Assembly: GCA_965116965.1 (NCBI GenBank) | Contig: OZ220743.1 | Span: forward strand, 1,178,001 to 1,242,000 | DNA length: 64,000 nucleotides | From: Aldehydirespirator sp965116965 | GTDB taxonomy: Bacteria; Actinomycetota; Acidimicrobiia; Acidimicrobiales; Aldehydirespiratoraceae | Direction of reading: 5' to 3' | Shown: positions 8,587-17,800 of the stretch, one piece after another | Layout of the letters: each line of letters opens with the position of its first letter | How positions within the stretch are numbered: the stretch's first letter is position 1 | Notes under the pieces: model-generated | What the model saw: the letters and a program-made list of their open reading frames with translations, nothing else | Told to the model about the DNA's origin: nothing | The model's database searches: none | Position numbers and translations under genes: made by a program

Positions 8587-9375
8587 ATGAGCCAGTTCGA
8601 CACGGAGACGGCAGTGGTGCCCGCAGGCGAGGGCCTCTGGACCACCCGCTTGTCGGCCGGTTGGAACATCGCGGACAACAGCAACGGCGGCTACGCGCTC
8701 ACCTCGGTGCTCAGGGCTATGCGCTCGCAGGTTCGCCACCCCGATCCGATCTCGGCCACTACCCACTTCCTGCGCCCGGCCAAGGGCGACGCCGACGCCG
8801 AGGTCAGGGTCTCGGTGGTGAGACAGGGGCGCACCGTCAGCACGCTGCGGGGCTCGTTGTGGCAGGAGGGCAAGCAGCGCCTCGAGGTGCTGGCCGCCTT
8901 CTCGGACCTGGCCGCGGGAGGTGGAGGCCCGCAGGTGTCGCAGGCGCCGCCGGTGATCCCCCGCGTGGAGGAATGCGTCCACCGGGGCAGCCTCGAGCAG
9001 GGCGTCGAGTTGCCCATCCTGTCCCGCGTCGACGTGCACGTGCATCCCGACCACGCCCCCGCGGGAGGCAGCGATCAGGCGCTCATCGACGGCTGGATCC
9101 GCTTCAACGACGGCTCGGCCCCGTCCACGATGGCGCTGCCCTTCTTCGCCGACGCCCTGCCGCCCTCGCTGTATCCCCTGCTCGGTTACATCGGCTGGGT
9201 GCCGACCATCGAGTTGACCGTCCACGCCCGCAGGGTTCCCGCGCCCGGGTGGCTGCAGGTCCGCCAGGAGAGCCACGACCTCCATGACGGCCGGATGATC
9301 GAGTCGGGTTCGCTGTGGGACTCGACCGGCGCGCTGGTCGCCACCTCCCGCCAGATCGGGCTGCTCCTGACCTGA
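8587..9375 (+). CDS. Acyl-CoA thioesterase family protein (double hotdog)
   Basis: The 262-residue protein resembles TesB-like double-hotdog thioesterases that hydrolyse acyl-CoA to free acid and CoA. The N-terminal hotdog contains WNIADNSNGGYALTSVLRAM and SATTHFLRPAKGDADAEV; the C-terminal hotdog contains SALPFF-type residues (STMALPFFADALPP) and ends with ESGSLWDSTGALVATSRQ. The last block matches the DxTG(x)LVA(x)SRQ signature of this family. The catalytic residue is not certain from inspection. ATG at 8587 follows a GAGCGGG Shine-Dalgarno-like stretch. The gene is divergent from the FAH-family gene and convergent with the secreted unknown at 9463; a 49-nt palindrome lies just past its stop. 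Confidence 0.85.
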   Translation: MSQFDTETAVVPAGEGLWTTRLSAGWNIADNSNGGYALTSVLRAMRSQVRHPDPISATTHFLRPAKGDADAEVRVSVVRQGRTVSTLRGSLWQEGKQRLEVLAAFSDLAAGGGGPQVSQAPPVIPRVEECVHRGSLEQGVELPILSRVDVHVHPDHAPAGGSDQALIDGWIRFNDGSAPSTMALPFFADALPPSLYPLLGYIGWVPTIELTVHARRVPAPGWLQVRQESHDLHDGRMIESGSLWDSTGALVATSRQIGLLLT

Positions 9376-9392
9376 GAACGCGGCCAAGCCCC

Positions 9393-9441
9393 GAGCTTCA
9401 ATGGGTTGACCGCCTAGGTGGTGGTCGACTGCTTGGAGTTC
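9393..9441. repeat. 49-nt dispersed imperfect palindrome, copy 2
   Basis: Arms 9393-9414 and 9420-9441 are inverted with a 5-nt centre and share the family pattern (GAGCTTCAATGGGTTGACCGCC against GGTGGTCGACTGCTTGGAGT). It lies between two convergent genes, 17 bases after the thioesterase stop and 21 bases before the end of the opposite gene. A role as a bidirectional 3'-end structure is possible. Confidence 0.85.
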
Positions 9442-9462
9442 CGATCGCGGGGCCTCGGCCTC

Positions 9463-10716
9463 TCACTGGTAGATGATCACGTCGGGCACCGGGTCGATCG
9501 CCAGGACGTCCTCCGGGGGGATGACCGGGTTGTCCTGGTCGAAGAACAGCTTGAAGGCCGGGCGTTGCGAGGGCTCGGTGATCGCGTAGAGGCCGTAGCC
9601 GTACAGCTTGGCCCGGGGGCTCCCGATGCCGTCCATGTCGATCGACAGCTCGACGCCGGGTTGTGTCACGATGACGTCGCGGTCGCGCAGCATGCGGTCG
9701 GCGAACTGGTGCACCATCAGGATCTTCGGAGGCAGCCCCTCCTCCTTCACAAGCGCCGAGAGGTAGAGCAGCACCTCGTTCACTTCGCTGCCGGTGATGC
9801 CGCCGATGGCCCTGCCCGGACCGACCCCCAGACGCTCTGTCGCGAACTCCGGGTCGAGGGCAATGTGGACGAACGGCTCCTTCAGGAAGTCCTCGAGGAG
9901 TGCCACCTCCTTCAGCGGATCGCTCCAGCCGATCTGCGTGTCGATGAACAGGAGCATTCCGTGCTCGCGGGCTGCCTCGACGTACTCGGCGATGCGGTCG
10001 TCGGGGAGCCGGTAGAGCCAGGTGCCGTCCGACGTCGGATTCGCCTGGGCGACGCCGGTGATGAGGTGATAGGCCCCGACCACGCCGCGCGGCCCGTTCA
10101 GCCGGTCGTAGCGTTGCACCCATTCGTCGAGGTGCTCGGCCACCTGGACGGGTGTTCCGTGGCCGAGAACGCCCATCGCCGGGACTCCGGGGTGGCCGTA
10201 GAAGGCGACGACGTGGGGCCACACCGGGGTGATTGTCACCGGCGACGACCAGGTCCGGAACCCGGACTGCCTGCTTGCGTACAGATGGTGCCGGAGCGGC
10301 AGCTGGCGCTCACCCCAGCCGCCCGGAAGGGCGCGCACCCTCAGCGCGACGCTGACGACCCCGTGGGCGAGCCGCCGCGCCGCGACGCGGACGTCGGCCC
10401 CTTCCAAGGTGATGGGAGAGGTCGACAGCCAACGGGAATGCCCGCGGTCGGCGGGCGGGGTCGACTGCCGGCTGTAATGCTTGCGGCCGGCAGGTAGCAG
10501 GCGCCTGGGCGGCAGCAGGCTCTCGCCCCACACGCCGTCGTCGGAGAGCACCTGCAACGCGATCTCGACCCGTCCGTCGGGAAGCCAAAGAGCGCCGACG
10601 CGTGCCTCGATCGGTCCCGGGAGCACCGCTTCCTGGGCCGCGGCCGGTGGACCCCCCCACACCAGCGCGACGGTGACCGACAGCACGGCCGCGACTGCAC
10701 CGGCGCGCCGTCTCAT
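9463..10716 (-). CDS. Secreted protein of unknown function, duplicated N-terminal module plus barrel-like C-terminal domain
   Basis: I do not recognise a named family. The 417-residue product starts with a Sec signal peptide (MRRRAGAVAAVLSVTVALVW, cleavage near AAAQE). Residues about 35-160 contain two similar units of about 60 residues, each with a W-G-E and L-P motif (DDGVWGESLLPPRRLLP; PGGWGERQLPLRHHLY) and an R-W/T-x-S-P-I/V-T-L/I end. Residues about 165-417 look like an alpha/beta barrel: AFYGHPGVPAMGVLG, LLFIDTQIGWSDP, FVHIALDPEFATER, ILMVHQF, ELSIDMDGIG. Acidic residues at strand ends (DTQ, DPE, DMDG) resemble glycoside-hydrolase-like barrels, but no catalytic pair is certain. It is last in an operon with the solute-binding lipoprotein (21-base gap). 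Confidence 0.7.
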   Translation of the reverse strand: MRRRAGAVAAVLSVTVALVWGGPPAAAQEAVLPGPIEARVGALWLPDGRVEIALQVLSDDGVWGESLLPPRRLLPAGRKHYSRQSTPPADRGHSRWLSTSPITLEGADVRVAARRLAHGVVSVALRVRALPGGWGERQLPLRHHLYASRQSGFRTWSSPVTITPVWPHVVAFYGHPGVPAMGVLGHGTPVQVAEHLDEWVQRYDRLNGPRGVVGAYHLITGVAQANPTSDGTWLYRLPDDRIAEYVEAAREHGMLLFIDTQIGWSDPLKEVALLEDFLKEPFVHIALDPEFATERLGVGPGRAIGGITGSEVNEVLLYLSALVKEEGLPPKILMVHQFADRMLRDRDVIVTQPGVELSIDMDGIGSPRAKLYGYGLYAITEPSQRPAFKLFFDQDNPVIPPEDVLAIDPVPDVIIYQ

Positions 10717-10737
10717 GCCCGCGGCCTCTGAGCCAGC

Positions 10738-12063
10738 TCAGGCCCCCGATCGCGGGGCGAACTCGAAGACGATGTTGGCCAGGCTGGCCTCGATGTCGTC
10801 GGGGTCGAGGTGGTGGATGACGGTGGTCTTCTGGGAGCCGCAGTCCCCGAAGCCGTCGCAGTTGATCGTGCCGATGACGCCGCTGTACCCGCTCACCGAG
10901 TCCAGGTATTGGCGGACGCCCGACCGGTCGATGAGCAGCGTGCCGTCCTCGACTGCCGACGCGGCCGTGATTGCTTCGAGCAGCAGGGTGGTGGCGTCGT
11001 AGGCGTGGGCCCAGTACGGCGCAGAGGGCGGCTCGCCGTAGGCCCGCTCGTAGGCGTCCAGCAGGCTGTCGGGAGTCTTGCCGGTGCTCTGATTGGAGGT
11101 GGCCCCGAATCGCAGATCGGGCCCCGAGAAGTACACGCCGGCCGATTGCGGCAGCGACATGAAGCCGTCGTTGAGCAGGGCGGCGTCGGTGAGCAGGATC
11201 GTCTCGGAGAGGCCCGCCACTCCGTGCGCCTGGTCGGTCAGGAAGTCGCCGGCCGGCTGGAAGATGGGGAAGAACAGCGCTTCGGGGTTGCCGGTGGCGA
11301 CCTCGGTCAGCGCCGGCACCATGTCGGTGTCCTCCTTGTTGATGGCCGAGAACCCGGTGACGGCGCCCCCCAGCCGCTCGAAGCTGTCGGCGAAGGCTTG
11401 GGCTATCGACCGCGAGTAGGGGTCGCCGTCGTGTATGGCCGCGGCGGTGGTCAGGCCCAGCCCCTCGTATGCGAATCGGGCCATGGTCTCGCCCACGTAC
11501 AGGCCGTTGTTGGAGGTCCGGTAGTAGCCGACGCTGTGGTTGAGGCCGGGATTGCCGGCCAGGTCCGACGTGAGGGTGGGCGACGTGTTGGACGGGGCGA
11601 TGAGCACCATCTGCGCCGCGGTGATCAAAGGTGAAGCGGCCACGGCCGCGGTGGAGCACGACGGCCCGATCACGCCGATCACGTCCTCGTCGGCCACGAT
11701 GGTCTGGGCCGCGGCCTGGGCGCCGTCGGAGGAGCACAGGTCGTCGTAGCGGGTCCCGAGGTCGACGTCGAAGCCGTGGACCGGGCCGAAGTCGGCCACG
11801 GCCAGCTCCACGCCCCGCTGGTTGGGAAGGCCCAGGTAGGCCACGTCGCCGGTGATTGTGTTGAGCGAGCGGATCTGGACGGCGTCGCCCGCCTCCACCT
11901 CCACGGCGCCCAGCGAGCCGTCGCCGAGATGGCCGGGCTCGGGTGTGTGAACCGTCTCGGCGCTTCCGCTGCAGGACGCGGCGATCAGCACCACGCCCAG
12001 CGTTGGCCCCAGGATTGCCGCCATGGTTGCGGAAAGACCCGCTGGCCGTTTCGTTGCGGTCAT
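10738..12063 (-). CDS. Liv-type periplasmic solute-binding lipoprotein (Peripla_BP_6 type)
   Basis: This 441-residue extracytoplasmic binding protein is the receptor component of a HAAT-type importer. A lipoprotein signal ends in LIAASCSGS, with Cys near residue 31 as the lipidation site. Family features include IRSLNTITGDVAYLG near the mature N-terminus, VIGVIGPSCSTAAVAASPL and LIAPSNTSPTL (the ligand-binding Ser/Thr loops), GYYRTSNNGLYVG, YSRSIAQAF and PYWAHAYDATTLLLEAI. It overlaps the upstream acyl-CoA synthetase stop by ATGA. No permease adjoins it, so it may serve LivHMGF encoded at 1376-5899; that pairing is inference. Co-transcription with a malonyl-CoA-synthetase-like ligase suggests a carboxylate ligand. 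Confidence 0.9.
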   Translation of the reverse strand: MTATKRPAGLSATMAAILGPTLGVVLIAASCSGSAETVHTPEPGHLGDGSLGAVEVEAGDAVQIRSLNTITGDVAYLGLPNQRGVELAVADFGPVHGFDVDLGTRYDDLCSSDGAQAAAQTIVADEDVIGVIGPSCSTAAVAASPLITAAQMVLIAPSNTSPTLTSDLAGNPGLNHSVGYYRTSNNGLYVGETMARFAYEGLGLTTAAAIHDGDPYSRSIAQAFADSFERLGGAVTGFSAINKEDTDMVPALTEVATGNPEALFFPIFQPAGDFLTDQAHGVAGLSETILLTDAALLNDGFMSLPQSAGVYFSGPDLRFGATSNQSTGKTPDSLLDAYERAYGEPPSAPYWAHAYDATTLLLEAITAASAVEDGTLLIDRSGVRQYLDSVSGYSGVIGTINCDGFGDCGSQKTTVIHHLDPDDIEASLANIVFEFAPRSGA

Positions 12064-13583
12064 CCCTGTTGTTCTAGCTCAGAGCGCGCTCGATTCTGGA
12101 ACAATCCGGCGTACCGGGTCCGCAACTCGGTCTTGAGGACCTTTCCCATGGCGTTTCGGGGCAGCTCGTCCACGATGACGTAGCGCTTGGGGTGCTTGAA
12201 ACGGGCGAGCTCGTCGAGGGCGCCGGCCAGGTCCGAAGCCTGCTGGTCGGGTCTACCGCGGGCGTGGCGCTCCACCACCACGAAGGCGGTGACCGCTTCG
12301 CCGAGGTCGGGATGCTCGAGGCCCACCGCCGCGGACTCCGCCACCGACGGGTGGGCGTCCAGGGCCTGCTCGATCTCGACGGGATAGATGTTCAGGCCTC
12401 CCGAGATGATCATGTCGCCGGCCCGCCCCTCCAGCGTCAGGCGGCCCCGGCTGTCGAGGCGGCCGATGTCGCCGGTGATGAACCAGCCGTCCGCGGTGCG
12501 GGACTCGGCGGTCGCGTCCTGCCGGCGCCAGTAGCCCGGCCCGACGTTGGGACCCCGCACCTGCACCATCCCCGCCTCGCCCGCCGGCGCCGGGCCGGCA
12601 CCGCCCCAGACCCGTACCTCGACGCCCGGCAGGGCCACACCCACCGTGCCCGCCACCCGGGGCCCTTCGTAGGGGTTCGAGGTGATCATCAGCGCCTCGC
12701 TCATCCCGTAGCGCTCCAGCACCTCGCAGCCTGTGCGCTCGGCCACCGCCCGGTGCAGTTCGGCCGTCATCGGCGCGGATCCCGACACCAGCAGCCGGAT
12801 ACGGCTGCAAGCGGCCGCATCGAAGCCGTCGAGGGCCATGAGCCGGCTGTAGTGGGTGGGCACGCCCATCATCACGGTCGCTTCGGGCAGGCAGGTGAGC
12901 GCCTCTGCGGCATCGAAGCGCTCCAGGAAGATCATCTCGCAGGCGCTGAGCATGGCGGTGTGCAGCGCCACCATCAGTCCGTGCACATGGAAGATCGGAA
13001 GGGCGTGCAACAGCACGTCGTCGGGTCCGAACGCCCAGGCCTCATGGAGCGTGAGAGCGTTGCTGGCCAGGTTGCCGTGGGTGAGCATGGCGCCCTTGGG
13101 CCGTCCGGTCGTGCCCGACGTGTAGACGAGGGCCGCGAGGTCGTCGTCGCGGCGACCGGCGAATCCTGTCAGCGGCTGGGCCCGGTCCAGCCCCGCGGCC
13201 AAGGCGGCGGCGTCGCGCACGACGGCGGCGGGCTCGGCGTCCGACACGAACCATTCGACTTCGGCCTCGGTGCAGGCGGTGTTGAGCGGCACGTACACCG
13301 CGCCCAGACGCAGCACTCCGAGGTACAGGGCCACGGCGTCGACCGACTTGGGGATCTGTGCCACCACCCGGTCACCGGCCGACGCCCCCTGGCTGTCCAG
13401 CCATCCTGCGGCCAGAGCCGAGCGGGCGTCGATCTCCCCGTAGGTCACGGTCGGGCCGCCGGGAACGCGCAGCATCGGACGCTCCATCCCGGACGCGAGA
13501 CGCCGGCGAAGCAGGTCGAAGAAGCCGCCGTCCACGTCCGCGAGTCTGCCCGGCGTTGCGGCTGAGCGCTGCGGCCGCGCCAT
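12060..13583 (-). CDS. AMP-forming acyl-CoA synthetase, malonyl-CoA synthetase (MatB)-like
   Basis: This 507-residue ANL-superfamily enzyme activates a carboxylate to acyl-AMP and then acyl-CoA. The P-loop-like motif YTSGTTGRPKGAML, HALPIFHVHGL, ERYGMSEALMITSNPY, the hinge region GWFITGDIGRLD and the C-terminal catalytic lysine in RNAMGKVLKTEL are all present. The ERYGMSE block followed by SNPYEGPRVAGTVGVALPG closely resembles malonyl/methylmalonyl-CoA synthetases, so a small dicarboxylate is the best guess. The start is ATG at 13583, next to a perfect 15-bp inverted repeat in the divergent promoter region shared with aroK. It is the first gene of a three-gene minus-strand operon. Confidence 0.88.
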   Translation of the reverse strand: MARPQRSAATPGRLADVDGGFFDLLRRRLASGMERPMLRVPGGPTVTYGEIDARSALAAGWLDSQGASAGDRVVAQIPKSVDAVALYLGVLRLGAVYVPLNTACTEAEVEWFVSDAEPAAVVRDAAALAAGLDRAQPLTGFAGRRDDDLAALVYTSGTTGRPKGAMLTHGNLASNALTLHEAWAFGPDDVLLHALPIFHVHGLMVALHTAMLSACEMIFLERFDAAEALTCLPEATVMMGVPTHYSRLMALDGFDAAACSRIRLLVSGSAPMTAELHRAVAERTGCEVLERYGMSEALMITSNPYEGPRVAGTVGVALPGVEVRVWGGAGPAPAGEAGMVQVRGPNVGPGYWRRQDATAESRTADGWFITGDIGRLDSRGRLTLEGRAGDMIISGGLNIYPVEIEQALDAHPSVAESAAVGLEHPDLGEAVTAFVVVERHARGRPDQQASDLAGALDELARFKHPKRYVIVDELPRNAMGKVLKTELRTRYAGLFQNRARSELEQQG

Positions 13584-13591
13584 TCCGGTCG

Positions 13592-13638
13592 TTCTTGATG
13601 TAGTTGTCGCGCTCTGGTGCGGTCAACTACATCAAGAA
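13592..13638. promoter_or_regulatory. Perfect 15-bp inverted repeat between divergent genes
   Basis: TTCTTGATGTAGTTG (13592-13606) is the exact reverse complement of 13624-13638, with a 17-nt spacer. The arms are A+T-rich against a 70% G+C background. It lies 9 bases upstream of the malonyl-CoA-synthetase-like start and about 50 bases upstream of aroK. A dimeric regulator's operator is the simplest reading. A hairpin in either 5' leader is the alternative. Confidence 0.6.
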
Positions 13639-13692
13639 TGCGTTGGGACGCGTTGGACGGGCAAGGACCCGGTCGGCCGTAGCCTCGTGTGC

Positions 13693-14205
13693 ATGGGCGC
13701 CGGAGTTGAGCAGAATCTCGTTCTCACCGGGTTCATGGGAACGGGCAAGACGACGGTGGGCCGGATCCTGGCCGACCGGCTGGGCTACGGCTTCGTCGAC
13801 ACCGACGAGGTGATCGAGTCGCGCGCCGGACCCATACCGGAGATCTTCGACCGCCTCGGCGAGGAGGCGTTCCGGGAACTGGAGCGGTCAGTGGCCCGCG
13901 AGCTGGCGGGGCGCACCGGCCTCGTGATCGCCACCGGGGGCCGGATGATGCTCGACGCGGCGTGCTCGGCTTGTCTGGAGCCAGGGGCCGATGTCGTCTG
14001 CCTCGCCGCACACCCCGGCACCATCATCGAGCGCCTCGGCGACACCGACCGGAGGCCGTTGCTGGAGGTCCCGGACGCCTCGGCACGGGTGCGGGAACTG
14101 CTGGCCGAGCGGGCCGAGGGCTACAGCCGGTTCGCCTCGGTGGACACCGAGGGCCGCAGTCCCGAGGAGGTGGCCGACGCGGTGATCTCTCTGCTCGGGC
14201 TATAA
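13693..14205 (+). CDS. aroK: Shikimate kinase
   Basis: This cytosolic enzyme phosphorylates shikimate with ATP in chorismate synthesis. The 170-residue product is the usual length. Walker A GFMGTGKTT, the shikimate-contacting DTDEVIE, AFRELE, RRPLLEV in the lid region and a later RAEGYSRFA are in family order. The GGG loop of shikimate kinases reads ATGGRMM, so the third glycine is Arg; this is uncommon and worth noting. The start is taken as ATG 13693; GTG 13687 adds two residues (MC). Seven bases separate it from aroQ, forming a two-gene aro operon. Confidence 0.9.
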   Translation: MGAGVEQNLVLTGFMGTGKTTVGRILADRLGYGFVDTDEVIESRAGPIPEIFDRLGEEAFRELERSVARELAGRTGLVIATGGRMMLDAACSACLEPGADVVCLAAHPGTIIERLGDTDRRPLLEVPDASARVRELLAERAEGYSRFASVDTEGRSPEEVADAVISLLGL

Positions 14206-14212
14206 CTGCGCT

Positions 14213-14665
14213 ATGGCGTTAACGATCCTGGTAGTCAACGGTCCCAATCTCAACATGCTCGGTACCCGCGAGACGGAGGTGTACGGCCACGCCACCCTCG
14301 ATGAGCTGATCGCCGGAGTGACCGCCCACGCCGAGTCGCGGGGCGCGGTGCTGCGCCATGTGCAGTCCAACGTGGAGGGCGACTTGGTGGCGGCCATCCA
14401 GACTGCCGCGGCCGGCGGGGATGGAGCCGCCGACGGCGTGGTGCTCAACGCGGGCGCCCTGACCCACTACTCGATCGCGCTGCGCGACGCCATCGCCGCG
14501 GTGGATGTGCCCGTGGTGGAGACCCACCTGTCCAACGTGTACGCCCGTGAGGACTTCCGTCACACGTCCGCCATCGCCGGGGTCTGCGCCGGCGTCGTCA
14601 CTGGCTTCGGCGCCACCAGCTACCGGCTGGCGGTCGACGCCCTGATCGATCTGCTGGGGTCGTAG
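14213..14665 (+). CDS. aroQ: Type II 3-dehydroquinate dehydratase
   Basis: This dodecameric cytosolic enzyme converts 3-dehydroquinate to 3-dehydroshikimate, two steps before the aroK reaction. The 150-residue product shows VNGPNLNMLGTRE with the catalytic Arg, EVYG with the catalytic Tyr, SNVEGDLV, HYSIALRDAI, ETHLSNVYARE with the catalytic His, and RHTS. Small deviations from the common sequence (SNVEG for SNHEG, ALTHYS for AYTHTS) do not touch the catalytic trio. It is read together with aroK. After its stop the next coding region, on the opposite strand, ends at 14837. Confidence 0.95.
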   Translation: MALTILVVNGPNLNMLGTRETEVYGHATLDELIAGVTAHAESRGAVLRHVQSNVEGDLVAAIQTAAAGGDGAADGVVLNAGALTHYSIALRDAIAAVDVPVVETHLSNVYAREDFRHTSAIAGVCAGVVTGFGATSYRLAVDALIDLLGS

Positions 14666-14705
14666 CCGGCCCGGCGGCACTACTCCGGTAATGGGGTTCG
14701 GTCTC

Positions 14706-14860
14706 CGGTTTCGGGTTGTCTCGCGGCCTGCGACGTCAACGCCGGCGGTCTCGCCGGCTTCCGCTCAGTCCCCGGTGTTCGGGTTGTCTGGGCGGCCTGC
14801 GGCCTCTGGACCGGTGGTCTCGGCTTGGTCTGGGGCTCAGTTCTTGGTGTTCTGGTTGCC
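14706..14860. repeat. Degenerate direct repeats (period about 68 nt) past the LRR gene
   Basis: The motif CGGGTTGTCT occurs at 14712 and again at 14780 in similar surroundings, and a weaker third copy overlaps the last codons of the minus-strand LRR gene. The period is close to the 66 bases of one leucine-rich repeat. This suggests decayed copies of the gene's 3' end, each carrying a vestigial stop. No other gene is seen in 14666-14836. Confidence 0.5.
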
Positions 14861-17800
14861 TTGGCCGTGGATGGTGAGGCCGGTGATGTTGCGGAGGGGT
14901 GTGAGGTCGGTGATGTGGTTGCCGGCGATGTGGAGCCGGCGGAGGTTGGTGAGCCCGGTGAGGGGTTCGAGGCTGGTGATGTTGTTGTTGTGGAGGTAGA
15001 GGTTGCGCAGCCCGGTGAGCGCGGTGAGCGGTTGCAGGCTGGCGATGCGGTTGTTCTGTATGTCGAGGGTCCACAGTTCGGTGAGCGCGGCGAGGGGTTG
15101 CAGGCTGGTGATGCGGTTGTGGCCGAGGTGCAGGAACTGCAGCGCGGTGAGGGTCTTGAGTGCTTGGAGGTCGGTGGTGCGGGTGTGTTCGAGGCGCAGG
15201 GTCTCGAGTCCGGTGAGCTGTGAGAGGGGCGCGAGGTCGGTGATGTTGTTGAGCGACAGTGTCAGCGATTCGAGTCCGGTGAGCTGTGCGAGGGGTTCGA
15301 TGTCGGTGATGTTGTTGACGGCGAGCCCGAGGTGCACCAGCGCGGCGCGGTGTGACAGCGGTGTGAGGTCTGCTATCTGGTTGAGGTCCACGAACAGCGA
15401 TTCGAGTCTGGGCAGCGCCGGGAGCGTGTGGAGGCTGTGGAGGCGGTTGTTGATGAGGCTGAGGGTTCGCAGCGATGTCAGGCCCGACAGTTGGGAGAGG
15501 TCGCTGATGTTGTTGGTGTGCAGGTCCAGTTCGGTGAGCCCGCTCAGGCCCGCTATGGGGCCGATGTCGGCGATGTTGTTGTTGCGCAGGCGCAGCACTG
15601 TCAGCGCGGTGGCGTGCTCGAGTCCTGACAGGTCCGTTATCGGCGCGGGGTCGGCCGCCGGGCCGGCGCGCTGGAGCCGTTCGATGGCAGCGATCTCTTC
15701 GGGGCTGAGCGTGTCGCCTGCGGTCTTGCCCAAAGCGGCCAGCAGCGCGGCCCGCAGCGACGCGTCGTTGACGCGCACCGTGGCGACCCGCTGGGGTTCT
15801 GTGTGCACGGTGCCGCCGGTTGCGCCGGCGGCGTCGAGGGGGGCGATGTCAGCGATGAGGTTGTGGCGGGCGTCGAGATAGCCCAGACCGCCTGCGGGGG
15901 CCCACCGGTAGGGGCCGGTGAGGTCGTTGCCGTCGATCCACAGCACTTTGAGGCTGTTGAGCCCTGACAGGGCGGATGCGTCTGTGACGTCGTTGTCGAA
16001 GATGTACAGCGTCTCCAGCGCCGCGAGGCCCCTGAGCGCCGTGATGTCGCTGATCTGGTTGCCGCCGAGCCCCAGCGTGGTGAGTCTGGTGAGCGAGGAC
16101 AGCGCGGCGACGCCGGTGATCTGGTTGTGGTCCAGATACAGCGTGGTGAGGCTGGTGAGCGGCGCGAGGGCGGCGACGCCGGTGATCTGGTTGCCGTGGG
16201 CGTGCAGCGCCTCCAGGGCGGTGAGGCCCCTCAGCGCGGTGATGTCGCTGATCTCGTTGTGGCCGACGTTGAGCGATCGCAGGCCGCTGAGCCTAGACAG
16301 AGACGAGATGTCGGTGATCGTGTTGCCCGACAGGTCCAGCGCGGCGAGGCTGGTCAGCCCAGACAGTGCGGCGGTGTCGGCGATGGTGTTGCCGGCGAGG
16401 CCCAGTGTGGTGAGACCGCTGAGACCCGCCAGGGCGGCGAGGTCGGTGATGTCGTTGCCGGCGAGGTCCACTGTGGTGAGCCTGTCGAGGCATGCCAGCG
16501 GCGAGACGTCGGCGACGTTGTGGCCGTTGAGGTCCAGCGATGCGAGGTTGGCGGCGTGCTCGAGGCCCGACAGGCTCACAACCCGCCCGCCGCCGGCGGC
16601 CGCGGGCAACTCCAGCGCGGTGAGCCCGGCCATCTCCGCCGCGGTGACCGCCGCGTCGGGGGCCTTGTCGAGGAACCGGTTGATCCCCGCGCGCAGCGTG
16701 GCGTCGGCGATCGAGACGGCAGTGCCCGGCGGTGTGTCGCTCGGGCATGCCAGCGCAGTCCGCTGCCCCGCCGCCGAGTCGGCCGTGGCCGCGTCGGCAC
16801 CGTCGCTGCGCGGCGACGAAGTGTCTGTGGGCGCCGGCGCGGGCCCGCCGTCGGCGCCGGGCTCCGGCTCGGCGGCGCCGGCGGGGCCCGGGCTGTCGCC
16901 GGTTCGGGGTCCCAGACAGCCCGCAGGGTCCCGGCCGCATTCGGGCCACGCCCCGAGGCATTGCCGCAGATCAGCGATCCCCTCACACAGCGGCGGCGCA
17001 GAACCGGCGCCCGCACCCGACGCGCCGGGCTGCTGTCTCGCCGCACGGCTGGAGCGCTCCCAGACGGGCTCGGGCCGCGCGACAGTCACCCCATAGAGCA
17101 CATACACAGCGCGGTCGGCCCGGCTGACGACCGCCAATACCACGCTCTCGGACACAGCGGGCTCCAACCGCGGTGACCGCCCGCCCCAGCAGACAGCGCT
17201 GTCGTCGGTCCTGACCCCGCACGAATGCAAGACACCGGCCGAGACCGAACTGAACGACCCCGCAGGCGCATCGGTCTGGCCGTAGTATTCGTCCGCCTCG
17301 CCGCGGTTGTCGCCCCAGCACGCCACGCTGTTGTCGGTCTTGATCCCGCACGAATGCCACCCGCCGGCGGAGATCGCAGTGAACGACCCCGCGGGCGCGT
17401 CGGTCTGGCCGTAGAGGTTGTCGCCCCAGCAGACAGCGGTGCTGTCGGTTTTGATCCCGCACGAATGGCCGTAACCGCCGGAGATCGCAGTGAACGACCC
17501 CGCGGGCGCGTCGGTCTGGCCGTAGAGGTTGTCGCCCCAGCACACCACGCTGTTGTCGGTTTTGATCCCGCACGAATGCCAGTAACCGGCCGAGACCGCA
17601 GTGAACGGCCCCGCGGGCGCGTCGGTCTGGCCGTAGCGGTTGCCGCCCCAGCAGATGGCGCCGGCGTCGGTTTTGATCCCGCACGAATGCCTGTAACCGG
17701 CGGAGATCGCAGTGAACGACCCCGCGGGCACGTCGGTCTGGCCGTAGCGGTTGTAACGCCAGCACGCCACGCTGTTGTCGGTCTTGATCCCGCACGAATG

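Noticed and set aside
8506..9387. 882-base upstream extension of the FAH-family frame
   Set aside because: It is antisense to a well-supported thioesterase gene; homology begins at ATG 8505.
14837..14900. Cell-wall sorting signal at the end of the LRR protein
   Set aside because: The C-terminus is GNQNTKN with no LPxTG-like motif, hydrophobic helix or basic tail.
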